Shown piece after piece: positions 25,912 to 35,900 of a stretch of DNA of 64,000 nucleotides. Numbering within the stretch: position 1 is the stretch's first letter; each line of letters opens with the position of its first letter. Position numbers and translations under genes: made by a program. The DNA comes from Streptomyces sp. NRRL F-2664 (GTDB taxonomy: Bacteria; Actinomycetota; Actinomycetes; Streptomycetales; Streptomycetaceae): NCBI RefSeq assembly GCF_000719345.1, contig NZ_JOFX01000014.1, forward strand, positions 68,443-132,442. The letters run 5' to 3'. The notes beneath the pieces were generated by a model that was not told where the DNA came from, did no database searches, and saw only the letters and a list, made by a program, of their open reading frames with translations.

Positions 25912-27363
25912 GTGAAGGAGTACATCGAGTCCCTGTCGGGGCTCTCCCACAAGCAGCTGGTCCTGATGCTGGCCCGGCAGCGGCTGCGCGAGAGCGAGGG
26001 CATCGCCGTCACCGGCCTCGCCTGCCGCCTGCCGGGCGGTCTGGACAGCCCCCGGCAGTACTGGGAGGCGCTGCGGGAGGGCCGCGTGGTGGCCGGCGGC
26101 GGCGCGATACCCGTCGACTCCGCCGGCCGCCCCCGGTGGAACGTGGCCGCCCCCGACCTGGCCCCCTTGGCCACGCTGCTCGCACAGGGCTCCTACCTGG
26201 CGGACATCGACCTCTTCGACGCCGAGCGCTTCGGCATCGGCGAGGAGGAGGCGGCGTTCATGGACCCGCAGCAGCGGCTGCTGCTGACGGTGGCCGCCGA
26301 GGCCCTCGCCGACGCCGGAGCGGAACCCGGCACGGACGCCCGGGTCGGCGTGTTCGCGGGAGTGAGCACCGTCGAGTACAACTACGCCTGCCTGCGCAAC
26401 GGGGTGGGTCCCGAAGGTCTGTCCCCGTACATGGGCACCGGCGGCGCGCTGAGCGCCACCGCGGCCCGCGTCGCCACCGGGCTGCGCCTGGGCGGGCCGG
26501 TGCTCACGGTCGACACCGCCTGCTCCTCCGCGCTGACCGCACTGCACCTGGCCTCGCACGCGCTGCGGGCCCGCGAGTGCGACCTCGCCGTCGTGGGCGC
26601 CTGCCACCTGCTCCTCGCGCCGTTCACCGCGGCGGTGTTCGCCCGCGCGGGCATGGTCTCGCCGACGGGCCGCAGCCGGCCCTTCGATGCGGCGGCCGAC
26701 GGGCACGTCCGCGGCGAGGGCTGCGGGGTGCTGGTGCTCAAGCGTCAGTCCGATGCCAGGGCGGACGGGGACGTCCCGTACGCCCTGGTCCGCGGCAGCG
26801 GCATCCACCAGCACGGCGACCGGCCCGCGATGGCCGCCGCGTCGGCGCTGGGCCAGCGGCGGGTCATCGCGGACACGCTGCGCTCCGCGGGCATCGACCC
26901 GCACGCCGTCCAGTACGTCGAGGCGCAGGCCAACGGCTCGAAGCTGGGCGGGGTCATCGAGGCGGAGACCCTCGCCGGCGTCTACGGCCGGGACGCGCCG
27001 GACGCGCCCGAGCTGCTCGTCGGCTCGGCCAAGGGCACCCTCGGCTACCTGGAGACGGCGTCCGGCGCGGCCGGCCTGATCAAGACCGTGCTGGCGCTGA
27101 ACCACCGCACGGTTCCCGTGCAGCCCGGCTTCGACGTGCCCGACCCGGCGATCCCGTGGCAGCGCCTGGCGCTGCGGGTGCCGACGGCTTCGACGCCGTG
27201 GCCGGACGGGCCGCGGCGGCTGGCCGGGGTCAGCGCGTTCGGCTTCACCGGGACCAACGCGCACGTCCTGATGGAGGGCGTGGAGGGGACCCCGCGGCAG
27301 GCGCCGGGGCCCGCTCCCGTACGCGGCCGGCGGTACTGGCCGGAGGGCAACCAGTGGACTTGA
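25912..27363 (+). CDS. Stand-alone degenerate type I ketosynthase (KS0), both histidines lost
   Basis: 483 residues. N-terminal segment [19 protein letters not shown] (about 8-26) resembles N-terminal docking helices of modular PKSs. The KS fold keeps the cysteine (TACSSAL, about 202), but HGTGT is EAQANGS (about 338) and the second histidine motif is GTLGYLET (about 375). Decarboxylative condensation needs both histidines, so it should not extend chains; it might transacylate or be a structural or docking partner. The protein ends soon after the KS with RRYWPEGNQ, a remnant of the post-AT linker, and has no AT or ACP. GTG start 5 bases after the previous PKS stop; the ligase gene follows after 17 bases. 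Confidence 0.87.
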   Translation: MKEYIESLSGLSHKQLVLMLARQRLRESEGIAVTGLACRLPGGLDSPRQYWEALREGRVVAGGGAIPVDSAGRPRWNVAAPDLAPLATLLAQGSYLADIDLFDAERFGIGEEEAAFMDPQQRLLLTVAAEALADAGAEPGTDARVGVFAGVSTVEYNYACLRNGVGPEGLSPYMGTGGALSATAARVATGLRLGGPVLTVDTACSSALTALHLASHALRARECDLAVVGACHLLLAPFTAAVFARAGMVSPTGRSRPFDAAADGHVRGEGCGVLVLKRQSDARADGDVPYALVRGSGIHQHGDRPAMAAASALGQRRVIADTLRSAGIDPHAVQYVEAQANGSKLGGVIEAETLAGVYGRDAPDAPELLVGSAKGTLGYLETASGAAGLIKTVLALNHRTVPVQPGFDVPDPAIPWQRLALRVPTASTPWPDGPRRLAGVSAFGFTGTNAHVLMEGVEGTPRQAPGPAPVRGRRYWPEGNQWT

Positions 27364-27380
27364 GGAGCGAGGAGGCGGAC

Positions 27381-28952
27381 ATGTACCACCCGCAGTTGCA
27401 GACCCTCGACCGGACGGTGGCCTTCCACGCCGCCGAGCGGCCCGACCGGACGGCCGTGGTCTGCGAGGGCCGCGAGGTCGGCTACGGCGAACTGCACCGG
27501 CGCAGCAACCGGACGGCCCGGGCGCTGCACTCCGCCGGGGCGGTGCGCGGCTCCCGGGTGGCGTACCTGGGCAAGGAGTCGGAGCACTACTACGACATCC
27601 TCTTCGGCTGCGCGAAGGCCGGTACGGTGCTGGTCCCCATCAACTGGCGGCTGACGGCCCCCGAGGTGGACCACATCCTGCGCGACTCGGGGACCGCGCT
27701 GCTCTTCGTCGAGGACGAGTTCCTGGACGTCGCGCGGAAGGCGGCCGCCGAACTGTCCACCCCGGTGCGGATCGTCGCCCTCGACGGCCCGGCGGGCCCC
27801 GGCACCGGCTTCACCGCCTGGCAGGCGGGGCACTCCGGTGCCGACCCGGAGTCGGCCGCGGACCCCGACGACCCCGTCGCCCAGATCTACACGAGCGGCA
27901 CCACGGGCCTGCCCAAGGGCGTGGTGCTCGCGCACCGCAGCTTCTTCAAGGTCCGCGACGCCCTGGCGTCCGAAGGGCTCGCGTGGATCGACTGGCACGA
28001 GGACGACGTCAGCCTCATCGGCATCCCCGGCTTCCACATCGGCGGTCTCTGGTGGGCGACCCAGGGCTTCAACGCGGGCGTCACCAATGTCGCCATGCGG
28101 ATGTTCGTCAGCGGCGAGGCGGTGCGGCTGATCCGCGGGCACGGCGTCACCACCACCTGCCTCGTCCCGGCGATGCTCCAGATGATGCTGGCCGAACCGG
28201 GCGCGGGCAGGGCCGACTTCGCAACCCTCCGCAAGATCGTCTACGGCGGTTCGCCCATCTCCGAGAGCCTGCTCCAGGAGTGCCTGGAGCGGATCGGCTG
28301 CGAGTTCGCGCAGATCTACGGCCTCACCGAGACGGGGAACACCGCGGTGTGCCTGCCGCCGCACGAGCACGTCGCCGGCGGCTCCCGGCTGAAGGCGGCC
28401 GGGCGGCCCTACCCGGGGTTCGGGGCCAAGGTCGTCGACCGGGCGGGGCGGGAGCTGCCCACGGGCGCCGTCGGCGAGGTGTGCCTGCGGACGCCGTCGC
28501 GGATGCTCTCGTACTGGGGGCTGCCCGAAGCCACCGCGGAGACCCTCGTGGACGGCTGGATCCACACCGGGGACGCCGGCTACCTCGACGAGGGCGGCTA
28601 TGTGTTCCTCTGCGACCGGATCAAGGACACGATCATCGTGGCCGGCGAGAACGTGTATCCGGCCGAGATCGAGAACGCGCTCGCCCGCCACCCGTCCGTG
28701 GTGGAGGCGGCGGTCGTGGGCGTCCCGGACGAGCGGTGGGGCGAAGCCGTCCACGCGTTCGTCGTGGTCAGGCCCGGCCACGAGGTGACACCGCGCCAGT
28801 TGGTGCTCTCGCTCAAGGGGACGCTGGCCGACTTCAAGATTCCGTCCGGTTTCGAGTTCATCGAGACGCTGCCGCGCAACCCGAGTGGCAAGATCCTCCG
28901 GCGGGAACTGCGCGACCGCTTCTGGCAGGACCGGGAGCGCCGGGTCAACTGA
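27381..28952 (+). CDS. scoC-like: Fatty acyl-ACP/CoA ligase of the isonitrile cassette (ScoC-like AMP-binding enzyme)
   Basis: 523 residues, ANL superfamily. Phosphate loop [11 protein letters not shown] (about 172-182), YGLTET (about 313), HTGDAGY (about 395), the hinge region DRIKD (about 411) and the C-terminal catalytic lysine in PSGKILRR are all present. It should adenylate a carboxylic acid and pass it to the phosphopantetheine of a carrier. In isonitrile pathways the ScoC type loads an enoic fatty acid onto the ScoB carrier. ATG 27381 after GGAGG. Placed 8 kb from the ACP and FcoT-like genes but on the same transcript. A free-acid substrate implies a hydrolysis step earlier, for which two alpha/beta hydrolases and a thioesterase are at hand. 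CoA ligase activity is the alternative. Confidence 0.88.
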   Translation: MYHPQLQTLDRTVAFHAAERPDRTAVVCEGREVGYGELHRRSNRTARALHSAGAVRGSRVAYLGKESEHYYDILFGCAKAGTVLVPINWRLTAPEVDHILRDSGTALLFVEDEFLDVARKAAAELSTPVRIVALDGPAGPGTGFTAWQAGHSGADPESAADPDDPVAQIYTSGTTGLPKGVVLAHRSFFKVRDALASEGLAWIDWHEDDVSLIGIPGFHIGGLWWATQGFNAGVTNVAMRMFVSGEAVRLIRGHGVTTTCLVPAMLQMMLAEPGAGRADFATLRKIVYGGSPISESLLQECLERIGCEFAQIYGLTETGNTAVCLPPHEHVAGGSRLKAAGRPYPGFGAKVVDRAGRELPTGAVGEVCLRTPSRMLSYWGLPEATAETLVDGWIHTGDAGYLDEGGYVFLCDRIKDTIIVAGENVYPAEIENALARHPSVVEAAVVGVPDERWGEAVHAFVVVRPGHEVTPRQLVLSLKGTLADFKIPSGFEFIETLPRNPSGKILRRELRDRFWQDRERRVN

Positions 28953-29024
28953 GCCCGTACGCCCGGGCGTTGCCACCTGTTCCCCCACCAGCCCACCCGA
29001 TCGAGCGAGAAGGCAGGCAGCCGG

Positions 29025-29864
29025 ATGGCTTCCCTCAGCACCATACGCAACGTCATCAACGCCGTGTCGTACGTGTCCGTCAAGGCGGCCGGGATCCCCG
29101 CGTGGAAGCTGTTCCACGGCGCACCGCCGCGTACGCCGGTCCGGCCCGAGCAGCGCGAGGCCCACGACCGCGCCGTGCAGGAGACCCTCACCGTCGGCGG
29201 CCGCGAGATCCGCACCTACCGCTGGGGCGACGGCGGCAGGCCCGTCCTGCTGGTGCACGGCGTCGGCGGACGCGCCGCGAACTTCGCCGGCTTCGTCCAG
29301 GGCATCGAGGCCCTCGGCCTGACCGCCGTCGCCTACGACGCCCCCGGCCACGGCTCGTCGGGCGGCTCCAGCTGCACGATCCTGGAGCACGGCGCCGTCA
29401 TGACGGCGGTGCAGGAGCGGTACGGCGACTTCCACGCGGTCGTCGGGCACTCCTTCGGCGGCACCTCCGCCTACCTGGCGGTGCGCCGCGGCCTGGTCAC
29501 CGAGCGGCTCGTCTCCCTGTCCTCGGTGGCGGACTTCGGTTCGCTGCCGGAGACCTTCTGCGGCCAGCTGGGGCTCCGCCCCGCCCTCGCCGCCGAACTG
29601 CGGCGCCGCTCGGAGCTGTTCTTCGCCCCCGAGCACGACGTCTGGAACCGCTTCTCCGCCGACCACCGGCCGGAGGAGATCACGGCGCGGATCCTCGTCG
29701 TCCACGACGAGGACGACCGCGAGGTCGGCGTCGACCAGGGCCGGCGGCTGGCCGCGAGCTACGGCGACCGGGCGGAGCTGCTCGTCACGAGCAAGCTCGG
29801 GCACCGCCGGATCCTGGGCGACCCCGAGGTCGTCGGCAGGGTCCTGGACTTCCTCAAGGGCTGA
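29025..29864 (+). CDS. Alpha/beta hydrolase
   Basis: 279 residues. The N-terminal helix region ([14 protein letters not shown]) precedes the core. Oxyanion motif HGVGG, nucleophile elbow GHSFGG (serine about 146), acid in HDEDDREV (about 227-234) and histidine in KLGHRRIL (about 260) give a complete catalytic triad. It may hydrolyse a thioester or ester intermediate, or release the product, since the PKS proteins here end without a TE domain. The 72-bp gap upstream and 80-bp gap downstream hold no gene. The precise substrate cannot be told from sequence. Confidence 0.88.
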   Translation: MASLSTIRNVINAVSYVSVKAAGIPAWKLFHGAPPRTPVRPEQREAHDRAVQETLTVGGREIRTYRWGDGGRPVLLVHGVGGRAANFAGFVQGIEALGLTAVAYDAPGHGSSGGSSCTILEHGAVMTAVQERYGDFHAVVGHSFGGTSAYLAVRRGLVTERLVSLSSVADFGSLPETFCGQLGLRPALAAELRRRSELFFAPEHDVWNRFSADHRPEEITARILVVHDEDDREVGVDQGRRLAASYGDRAELLVTSKLGHRRILGDPEVVGRVLDFLKG

Positions 29865-29944
29865 CCCGGCGGGCGGCGGCGCACAGGGGCGGGCCGGCCG
29901 ACCGAACAGACCGGCCACCGCGGACGATCGGACGAGAGAGAGCG

Positions 29945-32900
29945 ATGAGCAGCAAGCCTGGGACCCCAGCCGGCCACCCGGAGCACCCCGCGCCGGCCGA
30001 ACCGATCGCCGTGGTCGCCATGGCCTGCCGCCTGCCGGGCGCGGCCGGGCCACGGGAGCTGTGGCGGCTCCTGCGGGACGGGGCGAGCGCCGTCCGGGAC
30101 GTCCCCGCCGACCGCTGGAGCGCCGAGGAGTGCAGCGACGAGGACGGCCGCCGGCCGGGCGGCGTGGCCACGCGGCGCGGCGGCTTCCTCGACGACGTGG
30201 CCGGCTTCGACGCGGAGTTCTTCGGGATCTCCCCCCTGGAGGCCGAGGCGATGGACCCGCAGCAGCGGCTCGTCCTGGAGCTGGGCTGGGAGGCCTTCGA
30301 GAACGCCGGCCTGCGGCCCTCGCAGGTCCGCGGCAGCGCCGCGGGCGTCTTCGTCGGCTCCATCGCCGCCGACTACGAGGCCCTGCTCGCGCAGCAGGGC
30401 CACGAGGCGATCGGCCCGTACGCCTTCACCGGCCTGCAGCGGGCACTCGTCGCCAACCGCCTCTCGCACCATTTCGGCCTCACCGGCCCCAGCATGACGG
30501 TGGACACCGGCCAGTCGTCCTCCCTGGTCGCCGTCCACCTGGCCTGCGAGAGCCTGCGCCGCGGCGAGTGCGAGCTGGCCCTCGCCGGCGGCGTGCACCT
30601 CAACCTGATCCCGGAGAGCGCCGTGCGCGCCGCGCAGTTCGGGGTGCTGTCCCCGGACGGCGAGTGCTACACCTTCGACGCCCGCGCCAACGGCTTCGTA
30701 CGCGGCGAGGGCGCCGCCCTCGTCCTGCTCAAGCCGCTGGCCCGGGCCCTGGCCGACGAGGACGAGATCGTCTGCGTCATCCACGGCAGCGCGGTCAACA
30801 ACGACGGCCGCGGTGAAGGCCTCGGCGTGCCGAACCCGGACGCGCAGGGCGACGTCATCCGCGCCGCCCTGCGGCAGGCGGGCGTCCCGGCCCGCGACAT
30901 CGGCTACGTCGAACTGCACGGCACCGGCACCCGGCGCGGCGACCGGCTGGAGGCGGAGGCGCTGGGCGGTGTGTTCGGCGCCGGCCGCGAGGGCGTCGGC
31001 CCGCTGCGGGTCGGCTCGGTGAAGACGAACATCGGCCACCTGGAGGGCGCGGCCGGCATCGCCGGTCTGCTCAAGGCGGCCCTCAGCATCCGGCACGGGG
31101 AGATCCCCCGCAGCCGCAACTTCGAGCGGCCGAGCGAGCTGGTGCCCCTGGACCGGCTGGGGCTCGCCGTCCAGCGGGAGCACGGCGCGTGGCCCGGCAC
31201 GGGCGGGCCGCGGCGGGCGGGGGTCAGCTCCTTCGGCGTCGGCGGCACCAACTGCCACGTGGTCCTGGGCCAGGCGCCGCCGCGGCCCGCCTCCGCTCCG
31301 GCCCGGCGGGCCGCCGCGGACGCCGTCCTGCCGTGGGTGCTCTCCGCCCGCAGCACCGCCGCGCTGCGCGACCAGGCCCGGGCCCTCGGCGAGCGCTTCG
31401 CCGCCGACCTCGGCCTCACCCCCGCCGACGTGTCCTACACACTGGCGGCCACCCGCGACCCGATGGAGCACCGGGCCGTGCTCGTGGCGGGTGCCCGGGC
31501 GGATTTCCTGACCGGGCTCGCGGCCCTCGCGCAGGACCGCCCGGCGCCGGGCCTCCTGCGCGGCCGGGTCCGCCGGCCGGCCCGTACGGTCTTCGTCTTC
31601 CCCGGGCAGGGCTCGCAGTGGGAGGGCATGGCGCTGGAACTGCTGGAGACCTCGGAGGTCTTCCGGGCGTCCGTGGAGGAGTGCGCCCGGGCCCTCGCCC
31701 CGTACACCGACTGGTCGTTGACGCAGGTGCTGCGGGGCGCACCGGGCGCGCCCGGCCTGGACCGGGTCGACGTGGTCCAGCCGGTGCTGTTCTCCGTGAT
31801 GGTGTCGCTGGCCGCCCTGTGGCGTGCGCACGGCGTGGAGCCGGACGCGGTGGTCGGCCACTCGCAGGGCGAGATCGCCGCCGCCTGCGTGGCCGGGGCG
31901 CTGACCCTGGAGGACGCCGCCCGCGTCGTGGCCCTGCGCAGCCGGGCCATCGTCGGCCTCGCCGGCACCGGCGGCATGATGTCGGTGGCCCTGTCCCCGC
32001 AGGAGCTCCGGCCGCTGCTCGCCCGACACCCCGGCGAGCTGGCCCTGGCCGTGGTCAACGGCCCCTCGTCGGCCGTGGCCGGGGGCTCCCCCGCGGCGCT
32101 CGCCGCCCTGCGCGCGGCCTGCGAGGACGGCGGTGTCCGCACGCACACCCTGCCCGTGGACTACGCCTCGCACTCCCCGCAGGTCGAGGCCGTCGCCGAC
32201 GAGGTGCGCACGGCTCTGGACGGCATCCGGCCGCGCACGTCCCCGATCCCCTACTGCTCCAGCACCACGGGGGAGTTCCTCGACACCCGGGCACTCGACG
32301 GCGAGTACTGGTACCGCAATCTGCGCGACACGGTCCGCTTCGACCGCTCCGCACAAACCCTGTTGGACGCCGGCTTCGACCTGTTCGTCGAGGTCAGCCC
32401 GCACGCCGTACTGGCTGCCGGGCTCGCCGACACCCTGGAGTCGCGGCCGGCCGCGGAAGGCGCCGAGGTCACGGTGGTGGGAACGCTCGCCCGCGACGAG
32501 GGCGGCCCGGACCGCTTCCTGCTGTCGCTGGCCGAGGCCCACGCGGCCGGCGCCGCCGCGGACCTGGCCGAGGTGGCCCGGGCCGCCGGGGGCCGCCGGG
32601 TCGAGCTGCCCGGCTACCCCTTCCAGCGGCGCCGGCACTGGCTGCGCACCGGGCCGCGCACCACCGCGGCGGCCGCTGCCCCACCGGGCGAGCAGGTCCG
32701 GCAGGCCGAGCGGCCCGAGCCGGTCCCGGCTGCGGCGGCGGTACCGGGCGCCGACCCGACCGGTGCGGGCGCCCTGGACCTCGTACGCGACCACGCGGCC
32801 GCGCTGCTCGGGTACGCGGACCCGGCGGACGTCGATCCGCACACCGCCTTCCGCGACCTCGGTTTCAGCTCCCTGACCCTGGTGCAGCTGCGCCGCCGTC

Positions 32901-35900
32901 TCGCCGCGGCCACCGGCCTGCGGCTGCCGGCGACCCTCCTCTTCGACTGCCCCACGCCCCACGCCACGGCGCGGCGGCTGCGGGAGCTGGACGGCGGCCG
33001 GACGGACGCTCCCGCGGACGCGGACGCCTCCGGCCGGCCGGAGGACGCCGGCCCGCAGGAGGGCGCCGATCCGGTCGTCATCGTGTCGATGGCCTGCCGC
33101 TTCCCCGGCGGCGTGGCCTCCCCCGAAGACCTGTGGCGGCTGGTCACCGAGGGCGGCGACGCCATGTCGGACTTCCCCGCCGACCGCGGCTGGGACCTGG
33201 AGGCGCTGCACCACCCGGATCCCGCGCGGCCGGGCACCACGTACGCCCGCCGGGCGGGCTTCCTGCTGGACGCGGCCCGCTTCGACGCGGCCCTGTTCGG
33301 CATCAGCCCGCGCGAGGCCCTCGCGATGGACCCGCAGCAGCGGATCATGCTCGAACTGGCCTGGGAGACCTTCGAGCGGGCGGGCATCGACCCGCGGTCC
33401 GTCCGCGGCGACCGCACCGGCGTGTTCGTCGGCGCCATGCCCTCCGGCTACGGCCCGCCGCTGCACGAAGCACCCAGGAACGCCGAGGGCCACCTGCTGA
33501 CGGGCTCCGCGCCCAGCGTCATATCCGGGCGGATCAGCTACGTGCTGGGGCTGCGCGGGCCCGCGCTGACGGTGGACACCGCCTGCTCGTCCTCCCTCGT
33601 GTCCCTGCACCTGGCCGTGCAGGCCGTCGAGCGCGGCGAGTGCGACGCGGCGCTCGCCGGCGGGGTCACGGTGATGGCCAACCCGGGCATGTTCACCGAG
33701 TTCAGCCGCCAGCGCGGCCTGGCCGCCGACGGCCTGTGCAAGGCGTACTCCGCGGACGCCGACGGCACCGGCTGGAGCGAGGGCGCGGGCCTGCTGCTGC
33801 TGGAGCGGCTCTCCGACGCGCGCCGCCACGGCCACCCGGTCCTCGCGGTCGTCAAGGGCAGCGCCACCAACCAGGACGGCGCCAGCAATGGGCTGACCGC
33901 CCCGCACGGCCCGTCCCAGGAGCAGGTCATCCGCGCGGCGCTGGACGCCGCCGGGCTCGCCCCGCACCAGGTGGACGCCGTCGAGGGCCACGGCACGGGC
34001 ACCGTGCTGGGCGACCCGATCGAGGCCGGAGCGCTGCTGGCCACCTACGGCCGCGGCCGGCCGGAGGAGTCGCCGCTGTGGCTGGGCTCCCTCAAGTCCC
34101 ACATCGGCCACGCCCAGGCGGCCGCGGGCGTCGGCGGGGTCATCAAGACCGTCCTCGCGTTGCGCCACGGGCTGCTGCCGCGGACGCTGCACGCCGAGGA
34201 CCCCTCGCCGCACATCGACTGGTCGGCGGGCTCCGTACGGCTGTTGCAGGAGCCCCGGCCCTGGCCGGCGGCGGCCGCCCCGCGCCGGGCCGCCGTCTCC
34301 TCCTTCGGCATCAGCGGCACCAACGCCCATGTGATCGTGGAGGAGCCGCCCGCAGCGGCGCCCGCACCGGCGTCCGCGCCGACGTCCGCGACCGGCCCCG
34401 ACGCCGCCCCCGTACCGGTTCCGGTTCCGGCCGGTGTGCCCGTCGCCTGGCCGCTGTCGGCCGCCGACGAGGACGCGCTGCGCGGGGCCGCCGCCCGGCT
34501 GCGCGACGCAGTGTCCGGCGGGCGGGCGCCCGCACCGGCCGACATCGGCCACTCGCTGGCCACCGGCCGTGCCGCCCTGGCCCACCGCGCGGTGGTCCTC
34601 GCCACCGGTCACGAGGAGTTCACGGCGGCGCTGACGGCCCTCGCGGAGGGCGTGGCGAGCCCGGCCGTGCACCGCGGGACCGCCGCCTCGTCCCCCGGCC
34701 GGCTCGCCTTCCTCTTCACCGGGCAGGGCAGCCAGCGGCCCGGCATGGGCCGGGGACTGTACGAGGCCTTCCCCGTGTTCGCCCGGGCCCTGGACGAGGT
34801 GTGCGCCCACCTCGACGGCCTCCTCGAAGGCCCGCTGCGGACCGTCATGTTCGCCGCGGAGGGCACTGCCGAGGCCGCGCTGCTGGACCGTACGCAGTGG
34901 ACACAGCCGGCGCTGTTCGCCTTCGAGGTCGCGCTCTTCCGACTGGTCGAGGCGTGGGGACTGCGCCCGGACCGGCTGCTCGGGCACTCGGTGGGCGAAA
35001 TCGCCGCCGCCCACGTGTCCGGGGTGCTGTCGCTGCCGGACGCCTGCGCGCTGGTCGCGGCCCGGGCCCGGCTGATGGGGGCGCTGCCCGAGGGCGGCGC
35101 CATGGCCGCGCTGCAGGCGCCCGAGGACGAGGTGCTCGGCCTGCTCGCCGGGCACGAGGCCGTCGCGGGCATCGCCGCCGTCAACGGCCCCCGCTCGGTG
35201 GTGGTGTCCGGGGACGCGGACGTCGTACGGCAGGTCCTGGAGCGCTGCCGGGAGTCGGGCCGGCGCGGCCGGCTCCTCAACGTCAGCCACGCCTTCCACT
35301 CGCCACTGATGGAGCCGATGCTGGAGCGGTTCGCCGCCGTCGCCCGGTCCCTGACGTACCACCCGCCCCGGATCCCGGTCGTGGCGCACCGCGCGGGCCG
35401 GCCGGTGTCGGCCGCCGAGTTGTGCACGGCCGAGTACTGGGTGGAGCACGTCCGCCTGCCGGTGCGCTTCCTCGACGGGGTGGCCGCGCTCGCCGGGGAC
35501 GGCGTACGGGCGTGCCTGGAGCTGGGGCCCGACGGCGTGCTCGGCGCCATGGCCCGTGCGTGCCTGGCCGAGCCGGACGCGACCGTACTGGCCGCCGCGA
35601 CCCGGCGGGGGCGCCCGGAGCCCGCCGCGCTGCTCGGCGCGCTCGCCGCACTCCACGTCCGCGGCACGTCCGTGGCCTGGGACCGGGTCCTGGCCGGCCG
35701 CGGGGCCCGGCGGGTGGACCTGCCCTCCTACGCCTTCGGGGGCGCCGCGTACTGGCTGCCGCTGCCGGGTCCGGCCGGCGGGGGCCTGGCCGCGGCGGGC
35801 ATCGGGCCGTGCGCGCACCCGCTGCTCGGCGCGCAGATCGAACTGCCCGGGCAGGACGGCCTGTTGTTCACCTCGCGGCTGTCGACGGAGAGCCATCCCT

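Noticed and set aside
20073..26174. Very long open frame (over 2000 codons) on the minus strand opposite the reducing PKS
   Set aside because: It is a by-product of GC-rich third codon positions in the real PKS gene. The translation is rich in R, G, A, V and H without any domain, and the plus strand has intact PKS domains.
25912..27363. Reading KS0 as a pseudogene
   Set aside because: The frame is open, the start and docking-like N-terminus are in place, and the end is at a sensible linker position. Loss of both histidines with the fold kept suggests a changed role rather than decay.
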